This document shows positions 9,652 to 18,976 of a stretch of 64,000 nt of DNA, piece after piece; the stretch's first letter is position 1, and every line of letters starts with the position of its first letter. The notes beneath the pieces are model-generated. The model was not told the origin of the DNA, did no database searches, and saw nothing but the letters and a program-made list of their open reading frames with translations. This DNA comes from Thraustochytrium sp. TN22 (taxonomy: Eukaryota; Sar; Bigyra; Thraustochytrida; Thraustochytriidae): assembly GCA_013306675.1 (NCBI GenBank), contig JABLUY010000101.1, positions 44,905-108,904 on the forward strand. The letters run 5' to 3'. A program made the translations under genes and the position numbers.

Positions 9652-10240
9652 CCTGCCTGCTGCCTGCCTGGCCTGCCTGCCTGGCCTGCCGGGCTCCGCG
9701 CGCGCGCTGGGCCGTGTCGCGCCGCGCCGCGCCGCGTCGCGTCGCGCCGTGCCGTGCCGCCTGCCGCCCGCCGCCCGCGCCGCCGCCAGCGCGCCGAAGT
9801 AGGTCTGCTGCTCGCGGTCGCCGTCTCGGTGGCCACCGCGGCGCGGCCGGCCATTCTGCACTTGCGCGGGGCCGCGGCGCAGTGGCCGCAAGCGCGCGCG
9901 CCCGGCGCGCAAGCGCGGAGTCTCCCGCGCAAGTGCAGAATGGCCGGCGGCGGCGCCGCGGGGCCCGGCGCCGACCCGGAGACGCGCCGCCGACCCGGCC
10001 CGGGCCCGCGGCGGGGCGAGGCGCGAGGCGCGAGGCGCGAGGCGCGGCGGGCCGGGCGGGCCGGGCGGGCCGGCGCGCGCGGCCGGGCGGCGCGCGCAGG
10101 CAGCCGGGCGGCGCGCCGGCGCGTTTGAACCGGAGGCCTCGGCCCCGTCCTCGTCCTCGTCACGCGGTGATGCTCATGACGAGGGCCACGGTCACGGCGA
10201 GGGAGCGGCAGAACCTGAACGGCGGCGCGGCGGCGCGGGC

Positions 10241-10277
<37 letters not shown>

Positions 10278-10308
10278 GCAGGGCGGCGGCGCGCGGCGCG
10301 GAGGAAAG
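9652..10308. promoter_or_regulatory. Divergent GC-rich region, CIAO2B / ATP-grasp gene
   Basis: No conserved coding sequence. From 9652 outwards there are CTGCC repeats, GCCGCGCC runs, the inverted repeat listed separately, GCGAGGCGCGAG and GGGCCGGGCG repeats (10015-10070), and a (GGC)n run just before the ATP-grasp ATG. Confidence 0.45.
9846..9948. repeat. Perfect 25-bp inverted repeat with 53-nt loop
   Basis: Arms at 9846-9870 and 9924-9948 are exact reverse complements; the left arm begins GCCGGCCATTCTGCACTTGC. The arms are not simple sequence, unlike most of the surrounding DNA. The loop is GC-rich and has a smaller imperfect inverted GCGCAAGCG pair. It could form a strong hairpin in either 5' UTR, or be the ends of a tiny foldback element. 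Confidence 0.85.
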
Positions 10309-11643
10309 ATGGTGGGCGCGCTGATGCTGCTGGTGCTGCTGGGCGCGGCGGCCGCGGCGGCGTACGGGTGGACGCAGGCCTCGGAGCAGGGCAAGGCCGC
10401 CGTGCGCAAGGCGCTCGGCAAGACCGCGGCGTTCTATCGCGCGACGGGGGGCTTTATGCGCGGCGGAAGGTACACGGACTGCAAGGAGTTCGCCGACTCG
10501 CCGCGCGCGCGCACGCACGTGTACGGGCTGTGCCTGCACCTGAAGCTCTGGAACGAACCGCACTATCGCAACGGCACGTTTCAGGAGGACATGGTCAAGA
10601 ACCTGCGCAACGTGGCAGTGCCCGGCACGGGCGTGCCGCTGAGCCTCTTTGCGCACAGCCGCATCACGGCATCCTTTTTGCTGCTTGTGCTGTACCCGCT
10701 GGGCTGCCTGGCGGCGGCCGTGCACGCGGAGCGCGGCGACCTCGAGCGCATCTGCGCTGCCTATGAGGAGCAGCTGCTGACGCCGACGGACTGGTTCTCC
10801 TTCTGGCGGCTCAACTGTGCGCTGGCATCCTGGCATGCGCTCGTCACCAACGAGGACGCCTACCGGCTCGAGGACAAGCTCACGTTCCTTCAGGTCGCCG
10901 AGGAGAAGCAGGTCGCGGTCTCCCCCATCCTCGACATCCCGTCCATCATTTGCAAGCACCGCAACGAAGAGGGCGGCCTCGGCTACAAGTTCTTCTCCAA
11001 CGCGGTCGTGGGCGGCGACTGGATCATTCAGGAGGTCCTCCGCAACGAGGGCCCCATCACGGCGCTGCTGCCGGAGGATGCGCCGCTGTCCACCTTCCGG
11101 GTCATCACCGCCTCGCTGCACGGCTCGCACAAGGTCGTCCCGCTCTCCTGCGTTTGGCGCGCAGGTATGGCTGGCGCGCAAACGGACCACGCCGCCGTGC
11201 TCTTCGACGTCGACGTCGACAAGGGCGCATTTCGCCGCGGCACCACGAGCTCGCACTGGTACGCGCTCGGGCTCTCCAAGGTGTGGACCACGCCCTGGAC
11301 CTCGACCCACGACATTGTGGAGCACCCGGACAACGGCGTCAAGGTCGAGGGCGAGAAGATCGACGCAGCTGCCATCACCGCCTTCGCCAAGCGTGCGCAC
11401 GAGGACATGATGCCGTCCGTCCCCATTGTTGGCTGGGATGTGGCGCTCACCAACAAGGGCATGCTCATGCTCGAGTGCAATCTCTCGTGCAACTTCTTTC
11501 GTGGCTCCTTTGACCTGGCGCAGTATACTTCCTTCGTTGACGAGTACTTTCGAGCCCTCGACGACCAGGAGCGGGCCGAGGCTGCTGCCGACGCGCATGC
11601 TGAAGCAGAGGCCGAGGCCGGGGCGGCCGAGGCGGAATCTTGA
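10309..11643 (+). CDS. Membrane-anchored ATP-grasp enzyme (sugar-transfer-associated ATP-grasp type)
   Basis: 444 residues. An N-terminal hydrophobic helix (residues 1-20, MVGALMLLVLLGAAAAAAYG) predicts a signal anchor, and a second hydrophobic segment lies near residue 125 (ITASFLLLVLYPLGCLAAAV). The catalytic half resembles ATP-grasp ligases of the sugar-transfer-associated/alpha-L-glutamate-ligase-related group: LDIPSIICKHRNEEGG, FRVITASLHGSHKVVPLS, a central beta region, and the metal-binding end VGWDVALTNKGMLMLECN where Glu and Asn would hold Mg-ATP. The reaction type inferred is ATP-dependent carboxylate-amine ligation; the substrate is unknown. The tail is Glu/Ala-rich. It converges with the tetraspan gene. 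Confidence 0.75.
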   Translation: MVGALMLLVLLGAAAAAAYGWTQASEQGKAAVRKALGKTAAFYRATGGFMRGGRYTDCKEFADSPRARTHVYGLCLHLKLWNEPHYRNGTFQEDMVKNLRNVAVPGTGVPLSLFAHSRITASFLLLVLYPLGCLAAAVHAERGDLERICAAYEEQLLTPTDWFSFWRLNCALASWHALVTNEDAYRLEDKLTFLQVAEEKQVAVSPILDIPSIICKHRNEEGGLGYKFFSNAVVGGDWIIQEVLRNEGPITALLPEDAPLSTFRVITASLHGSHKVVPLSCVWRAGMAGAQTDHAAVLFDVDVDKGAFRRGTTSSHWYALGLSKVWTTPWTSTHDIVEHPDNGVKVEGEKIDAAAITAFAKRAHEDMMPSVPIVGWDVALTNKGMLMLECNLSCNFFRGSFDLAQYTSFVDEYFRALDDQERAEAAADAHAEAEAEAGAAEAES

Positions 11644-11661
11644 AGAGACGAGGCGAGGACG

Positions 11662-11731
11662 CGAAAGCGAGAGCGAGAGAGAGAGCGAGCGAGCGAGAGA
11701 GAGAGAGGGAGAGAGAGAGAGAGAGAGAGAT
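11662..11731. repeat. GA dinucleotide-rich repeat
   Basis: GAGA/GAGC microsatellite directly 3' of the ATP-grasp gene. It is followed to ~11930 by several TTGACTTT-containing copies (CTTGACTTTGATGAA-like, 11790-11890), a short degenerate direct repeat family. Confidence 0.7.
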
Positions 11732-11933
11732 GCAGGCCTGGCCTGCCCACCATGAAAATTCGCAAACGTTGACTTTTCTTTTCAGCGAGCTTGACTTTGA
11801 TGAACGTCCTCGACTTTTATGAACTTCCTTGACTTTCTTGTCCAAGACTTTGATCAACTTTCTCTTCAGTGAGCTTGACTTTGATGAAGCTCCGAAGGAT
11901 GGAGCACCTGACTTGCACCAAACCGTGGCAGTC

Positions 11934-13037
11934 TTACACCTCGGCCAGGGTGGCAGTGCGCGCGTCCCCCGCGGCAGCGGAACCCTGACTTCCCGACATG
12001 TACTGGCCACTCAGTCGAACCGACTCGGTCTGCCGCGCCGTAAATCCAGACGGCGTGAGTAGGCGCCAGGACTTGTAGATGGAGAGTGCTACCAGGGTGG
12101 AGTACACCAGCGCTACCCACGTGAAGAACGCAAAGGCCGCCGCAGCACCCGCCTTTCCCTCGCCAATCTTGGCAGGGAAAAGCCCCTCCCCGAAGGAATC
12201 AACGAAGTTGCGGAAGGAGCGAAGCATCTGCGCGTTGGTCGCAGCAGCGGCGAAGGCTGTCAGCGAGAGCACCATGAGGATCGGATCCGCGATGCCCCCT
12301 ACGAGAGCAAAGGAGTACGAGAGACGGTCTGAGTTGCGCGTCCCCAGCGTCAAGAACCCTACGCCCGCCGAGGCCCCGGCGTACAGGGTGACCATGAGCA
12401 TCAGTACAACCGTCCAGATGATACCAGACAACATGCCATCGAGAGGCGCGCTCTCCGTGGCGGACTTAAAATCGCTCATGGCGCTCGCAGCGCACGCCCA
12501 GGAGATGAGCGAGAGTACGCCCTGAACCACGCGGGCCACGATGAGACAGTTCACGCTCGTCTGCACCTCCTCAGTCGTGTCCGCATCCGCGTTGATGCCC
12601 ACAGACGGTGCCCAGGAAGGAAGCATCTTCACCTCCAGCACTGGCGGCATAGATGCCCTTGACCGTCGCCGCTTGTCGTTGAAGGTGCCCTGCCCGCGCG
12701 ACGAGGATGGGGACGTGCCCGCAAAGAAGTCAACGTGCGACCGATTCGCCTGGCTGCCCATGGACTCCCGCGCGCCCGTGGCGACCGGCGATGGCCTCCG
12801 GCTGGCCTCCTCCTGCAGCGTCGCATCATCCCCAACTTCCACAGGGATGGCCTCCTGCACCTCGCTCTGGCCCCGTTGCGCCTCCTGATCTTCCTGCTGC
12901 GCCGCATTGGGCGCCGTGCTCTCCGTCTGCAAATCCACGGCGGCGGCCTGCGCCTCCGTCTGCGCGTCCTTCTGCGCGTCCGACTGCGCGTCCGCCTCGC
13001 CCGCGCTGCCGGCCGTGTCGGCTTCCTTGGCGCTCAT
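11934..13037 (-). CDS. Tetraspan MARVEL/CASP-like membrane protein (left copy)
   Basis: 367 residues from the ATG at 13037. Residues 1-150 are disordered, rich in Ala, Gln, Glu and Ser. Four membrane helices follow: NCLIVARVVQGVLSLISWAC, then TVVLMLMVTLYAGASAGVGF, then FALVGGIADPILMVLSLTAF, then AAAFAFFTWVALVYSTLVAL. A basic residue in helix 1 (ARVVQ) and an Asp in helix 3 (GGIADP) are the hallmark pair of CASP/MARVEL proteins, which form membrane-domain scaffolds. The gene at 22077-22832 has the same four-helix plan, including the A-A-A-F-x-F-F entry to helix 4, so the two are probably paralogs. Function here is unknown. Confidence 0.7.
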   Translation of the reverse strand: MSAKEADTAGSAGEADAQSDAQKDAQTEAQAAAVDLQTESTAPNAAQQEDQEAQRGQSEVQEAIPVEVGDDATLQEEASRRPSPVATGARESMGSQANRSHVDFFAGTSPSSSRGQGTFNDKRRRSRASMPPVLEVKMLPSWAPSVGINADADTTEEVQTSVNCLIVARVVQGVLSLISWACAASAMSDFKSATESAPLDGMLSGIIWTVVLMLMVTLYAGASAGVGFLTLGTRNSDRLSYSFALVGGIADPILMVLSLTAFAAAATNAQMLRSFRNFVDSFGEGLFPAKIGEGKAGAAAAFAFFTWVALVYSTLVALSIYKSWRLLTPSGFTARQTESVRLSGQYMSGSQGSAAAGDARTATLAEV

Positions 13038-13639
13038 GTTGCCGCTGGCGGCGCCGTCCCGGCCCTGCCCGTCCCGCCTGCGCGCCCGCTCGCTCGCCCG
13101 GGGCTCGGGCGCCCCGCCGCTGCGCCCGCTGCAGCCGCCGCCGCTGTCCCTCCTCGCGCGCGCGCCCGCTCGCCCGCTCGCTCGCTCGCTCGCGCAGCCG
13201 CCGCGGTGGTTGGGGTTCTGGCGGGCGTGGGCGGCGCTCGTCAGCGCCCTCACTCGCCTCGCAAACTCGCGTTGCTGAGGATCATGTGAGACACTCTGAT
13301 CTCATCTGACTGACGCGTCATCTGAGGCAGCTCCGATGTGCGCGCAAGGCGCGGTGCGGCACGCAAAGGCACGACGCAGCACGACCGCTGCCCGCAGCAC
13401 GACCGCAGCACGACCGCAGCGCAGCGCAGCGCAGAGCGCCAAAAGTGACGAGAACTCGTGCTGGACTGCTCACTGTCAGGCAGGCAAGGGGCGGCAAGGG
13501 ACGCAATGGACTGCAGCACGGATGACGGGGCTCGCGCACGTGCCGTGGATTAACGTTAACGTTAGGCCTAAGCCTTACAGAGCTAGGCTAGACTGGCTGA
13601 GGCGAGGCGAGTGGTAGGATTCACATCAGAGGACTGCTC
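13038..13639. other. Intergenic region
   Basis: Upstream of the left tetraspan gene. It contains CTCG runs (13160-13200), a GCAGCACGACCGCA repeat cluster (13375-13435) and GTTAACGTTAACGTTAGG near 13550. I see no gene. Confidence 0.4.
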
Positions 13640-14485
13640 TTACCTACCCAACTTAGTCGGAAGGAGGTCTGCTCGGCCTTGACCTCGCTCAAGCTTGGCT
13701 TGCAGCAAGAGAAGGGCCGAGAGCAAGAGGCCCGTGGCATGGTGCGGGCGGAGAGATATGAAGTGAAGGCGGAGGAACGGCCGGGGCGAGCGCGCGCCAA
13801 GTCGCCAGCGCCGTGCCGCCAAAGCCTGCAGCGAGGAGCACGGAGAGCACTGGGGTAAAAAGACTTGCGGCGTGGGGCGGCGAAAGAGCGCGGAGAAGCG
13901 CGAGCGCGACTGAACGTGGTGCTCCTGCACTTTAATAGGCGGCATGTGGTCCGCGTAGAAGCCAGCGCGACCTGGGCGGCGCGTGCCACACGTGTGGCAG
14001 CCGTACCGGCGGCCGAGGCGGGCCACAGCACGGCGCTCGGCGGGTTTGGCGTAGCGCGGACCGGCAGGCAGGCTCTCCCGCGCGAAGGCCCCGGGCCGAA
14101 GCACGTCGCTGGGGAGGACGCCCGCAAAGCTGCCGCCCAGCGCCTTGAAGGCGACGAGTGTCGCGCCCGTCCATGCCGCGCGGTCCCGGCGCGATGGCGC
14201 GCTCCCGCTTGTCTTCTCCTTGGAGTCCTGCACCAGCACTGAGGCGTCCAGAAGCGTGTGCGAAGCCTCTGCGGCAGCAGCCACGAGCGCCACCCCGGCA
14301 CCCGAGCTGACCACCGGGATCGCGCAGCTGAGGCCGACGGCCGCGGCGGCCAGCTGGCCGGCCGCGAGCGCCGCCACGAAGGCCGCGCCGCCCGCCGCGC
14401 TCAGCGCCACGGCCGCGGGCACGCCGACCCGCGCGGCAGCGCCGCCGCCGCCGCCGCCGCCGCGAGGCTCGGCGGCGGCCTGCAT
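13640..14485 (-). CDS. Uncharacterised Cys/His protein with HNH-like motif order
   Basis: 281 residues in one exon. Residues 20-75 are a long Ala/Gly/Val hydrophobic stretch that could be membrane helices or a targeting sequence. The core has C-x2-C-G at Cys163/Cys166 (YGCHTCGT), then FYADHMPPIKV with Asp179-His180, then FLPQCSPCSSLQ with Cys213/Cys216. The order CxxC, DHxxP, CxxC is that of zinc-stabilised HNH/treble-clef proteins, but I cannot confirm a nuclease and the final His/Asn is not obvious. The residues after SLQ are Arg- and Leu-rich and may read through an unrecognised intron. It sits between the left tetraspan and rhodopsin genes and has no counterpart in the right arm. Confidence 0.55.
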   Translation of the reverse strand: MQAAAEPRGGGGGGGAAARVGVPAAVALSAAGGAAFVAALAAGQLAAAAVGLSCAIPVVSSGAGVALVAAAAEASHTLLDASVLVQDSKEKTSGSAPSRRDRAAWTGATLVAFKALGGSFAGVLPSDVLRPGAFARESLPAGPRYAKPAERRAVARLGRRYGCHTCGTRRPGRAGFYADHMPPIKVQEHHVQSRSRFSALFRRPTPQVFLPQCSPCSSLQALAARRWRLGARSPRPFLRLHFISLRPHHATGLLLSALLLLQAKLERGQGRADLLPTKLGR

Positions 14486-15015
14486 CGCTCCGCAAGCGCC
14501 GCGAGCGCGCAGCGAGCAGGACTGGGGCTGTGCGCGCCGAGCCTCGGGGCGGCCGCCACGTACTTACAGTTTAGACTTGGACCCAGGTGCCGGCGTAACG
14601 GGAGGATGTCTTCGCTTGATCGCTAGTAGCACTGGCGCTGGCAGAAGGCAGAAGGCAGAATGCACACTGCACGTGCTCGCAACTTGAAGAGAGGTTCCTC
14701 GAAGTCACTGCAGCCGGCCAATCCAATCTGCCTGCCAGTGGCTGAGACGCCATGTCTTCGAACAGCCAAGCAGAAGGCGCAGGAAGCACGAGAGGGCACG
14801 CGTCGGTGCCGTCTGATGAGAGGGCTAACTTACTCTAACACCTAAAATGTCACGAGCGAGCTCGCCGTGGGCGCCGAGGACGCTGTCAAAGATCGGCCCA
14901 CCAGGGTCAGGGCTTGATGGATGGATGCTCGAGCAAAGGATCGATTTTCTTTTCTTAGAAAAAGACGGCTTCTCTCTTCTTGGGAGGGCGGAGAGCGGAG
15001 CCCGGGTGGCGTTCA
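14486..15015. other. Intergenic region
   Basis: Holds the 5' side of the Cys/His gene and the 3' side of the left rhodopsin gene. It is less GC-rich than the coding DNA. I see nothing coding. Confidence 0.4.
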
Positions 15016-17155
15016 TCACATGTAGTCGACGCGGCTGTTGCGCGGGTCGCCGCGGCGCGGGCCGCTGCGCGGCGCTTCGTCGAAGGAACGGCGGCCAGTG
15101 CCGCGGGAGACGCCCGAATCGCCACGCTGGTAGGGCGGGCGTCCGCCCTCAAAGGAGATGCCACGACCGGAGTGCTGACGCTGCAAGCCGCGGTGATCGC
15201 GCTCAGCGAAGTCCTGCGAAGCGAAGCTCTGGCTGCGAGGGTAGGTCGAGGTCCGGGCGTTGGGCTCGTCAGGGCGGCCGCCGGGGTAAGGGCCGTACGG
15301 ATCGTCGCGCACCTGGCCGGGGACGTGATGGGCGCCCGGGGCGGCGTGGGCAGAACGCGGGCTACGGGGCGTGTGGCTCTCGCGCGCGTACGGGTCTTGC
15401 GGTTGCATCGGGTAGCCGCCGCCTTCCGGGCGATGCGCGTAGGGCTCCTCGAAGCCGTGCTCGTCCGGGTAGCCACCGGCGTATCCGCGCTGAGCGCCGG
15501 AGAGAGCCTGATCCATGTCCCAGTGGTGAAAGTCTTCGCCGCGGTCCTCGGTCATGACGGAGCGATCGTCGTAGTTGCTGTCCCCAGCAGAGCGGGCGGT
15601 GGGGGAGCGATGGACACCCTGGACGTTGTCGTAGAGCTTGCGCTCAATGTCAGCGGTCACGTCAATGTCGCGCCAGTGGGAGGCAGCCTCCTTCCAGTGC
15701 ACGATGAGGTCATGCATGTGGGTCTCATCGAGCACATGGCGAATGATGCCGTCGCAGATGGTGCGCTGGCGCTCCTCGGTCTCGAGCAGTTCGATCATGT
15801 TGTCCTCATCGAAGGTGTAGCCGAGAACTGGAAGGTAGTACGGCTTGCGGTGGTAGTGGTTGCGGAAGCGCTGCACCTCGACGCGCTTCTCCGGCGAGAG
15901 CTTAATGTTGACGAAGACGACGTGGTAGGTGCCGAGGTGGTCGCGCTTGAGCAGGTGCACCGCCATGTTGAGGTTGAAGGCGAACTCCGTGATGACACCG
16001 GTCTGGGAGAGCATGAGCGAGAACAGGCGCTGCATCTCGATACGCGGCTCGACAATGAGAACAGTCGGGCTCTTGCGGCCAATGGGGCGGCGCACGCGCT
16101 TCTTGCGCAGCGTCTCGTCTGTGACCTCACCCAGCTTGAACTGCTTCGCGGTGAAGTTCTGCGCGTACGGGGTGACGGCATTGTTGCCTACGGCACGAGC
16201 GTGGTACGGGCCGAGCACCTCATAGTGGACGTACCAGATGAGGAAGACGAGGCCGTTCTTGGCAAAGAGGTCGGCAACAGCGTGAGAGATACGGTCCACC
16301 TGCGAGGTGAGGATGTTCAACATGGGCGGGCCCACCACGTAGAGGATAGGGTACACGCTCCACGTAATGGCCATCATACCAAGCGTCAGGCACACCCACT
16401 GCCAGGCACGCTCGTGCCGAGCAAAGTACTTGCGGCGGTGGTACGCGAGCAATCCAACGTCGTAGAAGACAGCGCCCATGGCAATGAAGGATACAACAAT
16501 GAAGACGGCCTTGAGACCAATGGCGCGCTGGAAACCACCAACCAAGCCTGTCGCAATCATGACGATGCACTTCATCATCACAAAGCTGACCTGGCCAGCG
16601 TCCACCAGCTCAGGAGTCAGGCAGTTGAGCATCAGATTCATGTCGGCAAAAATCATCGGGCAGGTCACTGTTGGTACGTTGGGTAGCGTGCGTCAGTCAC
16701 AACTGTCTTGCTTCCTTCTCAAAAGAGCACGTTTCTGTAGAGACTCGCCGAGGCGTGAAGATGAGGAGAATGTTTGCGCAAGAGTGAAACGTACTCAGCC
16801 AGTAGCTGTATCTGCCCAGGGCAAACTCAAAGGGCTCCTCGTTGCTGCCCTCGATGTTGACGTAGAAGTGGTCCGCATTGCCAAAGGTGTTCACGCTGTA
16901 AAAGCAGACCACAACCGCCTGCACGAAAATGGGCTGCGGGTTGCCACGGTTCTGATACAGCTGCGATGTGAAGAAGATGAGCAAAATGATGGAGCACGCA
17001 AAGACGCAGAGGCTAGCGCCGAAAACACCAGACAGGTTTGTCTCCGTGCCGCTTGTCTCCTGGAGGGATCGGAACGTGGGCCACGTAAAGCGCCAGTTCG
17101 ACTCGTCCTGCATGGCGTCAATGCCCATCTGGGCGCCGGCCATTAGGGTATCCAT
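15016..17155 (-). CDS. Channelrhodopsin-like rhodopsin fused to degenerate receiver domain (copy A)
   Basis: Exons 17155-16795 and 16667-15016 (127-nt GTACGT...CAG intron, phase 1), 670 residues. Seven-helix microbial rhodopsin at residues ~40-272. Helix C is RYSYWLMTCPMIFAD, aligning with RYAEWLLTCPVI of ChR2; Arg115 is kept and the counterion position (ChR2 Glu123, BR Asp85) is Tyr118. Helix F WSVYP (Trp223, Pro227) is as in bacteriorhodopsin. Helix G SHAVADLFAKN carries Asp253 and the retinal Schiff-base Lys257. The helix-B glutamates of cation channelrhodopsins are absent, which fits the anion channelrhodopsins known from labyrinthulea. Residues ~320-440 look like a receiver domain (PTVLIVEPRIEMQRLF), but the phospho-acceptor Asp is Asn374. 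A conserved HW-x-EA-x2-HWR-x-ID helix and a Pro/Gly/Arg-rich tail follow. Light-gated ion conductance is inferred. Confidence 0.9.
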
Positions 17156-18129
17156 GGCGACCTCGGCGTGAACAGAACCCTTTCCGCGGCTTGTCACTTC
17201 TAAGCTTGCTGTCGCTGCGGCTGCTACTGATGGTCCGTCTTCTGCTTCGCTGCGCTGCCGCCAATGCCGGCCTGAGGCAGGCTCGCCTGCCTGCCTGAAC
17301 TGCCCAGGCGCGGCACGCGGCCGAAAGAAGGTTTGCCGCCGGCTCGCACCAACGCGAGCTTGGCGACCACCCTCCACCAGCGAGCGAGTAGAATGAAGCA
17401 CAGATCCGGCGCGCTGGCAGCGTGCTTGCTACTCAACGGGTCGATCATGCAGATCGTTGGCCTGCCTTGGCGGCGACACAAACAGTGCGTCGCTGCCGCG
17501 CCGCTCTGAAATCCGTTCCGCGCCGCTCTCCAGTGCGAAACGCAGCGTCCACTCTGCAGGTGAAGTGCAGCCGTACAGTCTGCCCGCGTTCTCCAAGCCT
17601 TTGCGGTGCACAGTGTGACCGCTGTGCCGTACACGATACCGGCGCCTAGCCGTTTTTCGCGCGCGACCCGCCCGCCCGCTTGCCACTGTGGCAGCTCCGC
17701 GAGCGCGGACCCAAGCTTGGCGCAACGGCCTCTTGACACGTTCTAGCGTATGCACAGTGAACATCCAGAGGTAGCCGTTTCATGCAGATGGCAGGGGCCG
17801 CTCCGCACATCCCTGACGCGCGCATCAAGGCGAGCGCGTCATGCCGACCTCTCGATGTCCATGTCGCCGCGTCGCCTGGAGTCAGCTCCTTGGCAAAAGG
17901 TGTACAGAACCGTTGAGGCAGGTGCTCATTTGACCCGACACAGTACCTCGCAACGCGACACAGTTGAGGGATCAACAATGCATTCCCGGGAGACAGCGTA
18001 ACTTTCAAGCTCGCCAGCTAACGAACGAGACATGGCCAATTTGCTTGACATGGCATGACTCTGCGGCAACGCCGCTTACCCGAAAAACAAGGCGCGCTGA
18101 TCGATCGCCAGGTGCGGTAGCTAGCGGAC

Positions 18130-18169
18130 ACTAGTAGCTAGCTAGCTAGCTAGCTAGCTAGCTACTAGT
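18130..18169. repeat. Perfect 40-bp palindrome within (TAGC)n
   Basis: The two 20-bp halves (18130-18149 and 18150-18169) are exact reverse complements. The core is TAGC repeats bounded by ACTAGTAG and its complement. It lies within about 100 bp of the midpoint between the two rhodopsin start codons (17155 and 18977). Confidence 0.9.
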
Positions 18170-18514
18170 AGCTAGCTAGCTAGCTAGAGCAAGCCTTCTG
18201 ACTCGGGCTCAGGCCAGGCTCGGGCGCTCACTGCAGGCCAGGCTCGGGTGCTCACTGAAGTCATTGCGGTCTCAATCTCTAGCTGGCTAGGTAGCTAGGG
18301 TCCCTTACTATTACTCTAGAGCTAGCCTGGAGCTGGCCTGGCGAACGGAACATTCCGTCCACTGTGTGCCACTGACGCCCCCGTTGCGGTTCCGTTGGGG
18401 TATCCGGTGGAAGTAGCACCGGACTCCACTGTGCAGTTCTCTGCTGGCGAAAGGTGGCCGGCCGGCCGGCGGGCAGGCAGGCTACGCACATGCATGTATT
18501 TACATGGCGTTGCG

Positions 18515-18640
18515 ATGCGTTGTGATGCGTTGCATTGCGTTGCGTTGTGTTGCGTTGCGTTGTGTTGCGTTGCGTTGTGATGCGCGTTGTAATGCGATGC
18601 GATGCGTTGCGATGCGACGGTGACGCAACGGGATGCGATG
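18515..18640. repeat. TTGCG / TTGTG / ATGCG repeat
   Basis: Degenerate pentamer and hexamer array (GCGTTGCGTTGTGTTGCG type) in the 5' flank of rhodopsin B. It yields only repetitive Asn/Thr/Gln or Leu/Cys/Val peptides and is judged noncoding. Confidence 0.75.
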
Positions 18641-18976
18641 CGTTGCAACTTCGCACTGTCTTGCCTTGGTCTGTTGCCTCGAATACGTTTCCACTGCACT
18701 GTAGCGCACTGTGGCTGCACGCGCCCGCTTGGCTCGCCTCTTCGAGTTCCACGCGGCGCTCGCCGGATTTCTGGCGAGTTGCTTGAGAGGCTGCGCGAGC
18801 GAGCATGGAAAGACGCGCCGCAAACCCCTTTCTTTCCGGGCGTGGCGTCGAGGCCGCGACAACCCGGGGCAAAGCAGGCAACAGGACAGGCAGGGAGCTA
18901 GGCCAACCGGAGCCCGACTTCACCTTGCGAGCTAGCTGGCCGCCGCTCCGCTTGAGGCGCGAGACGAGCGAGCCAG

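Larger units (their letters stand above)
17156..18976. promoter_or_regulatory. Shared divergent region between the two rhodopsin genes
   Basis: 1.8 kb with no convincing gene. It is the only 5' flank of both rhodopsin genes, so common regulation is possible. It contains the 40-bp palindrome at 18130-18169 in a longer TAGC array (18117-18187), a direct repeat CAGGCCAGGCTCGGG...GCTCACTG (18211-18256), and the TTGCG repeat at 18515-18640. Short open frames here are low-complexity and show no family signature. Confidence 0.5.

Noticed and set aside
17224-18900. Several 60-380-codon frames in the region between the rhodopsin genes
   Set aside because: They are low complexity (for example Asn/Thr/Gln from the TTGCG repeat) or antisense to nothing recognisable; no family motif.
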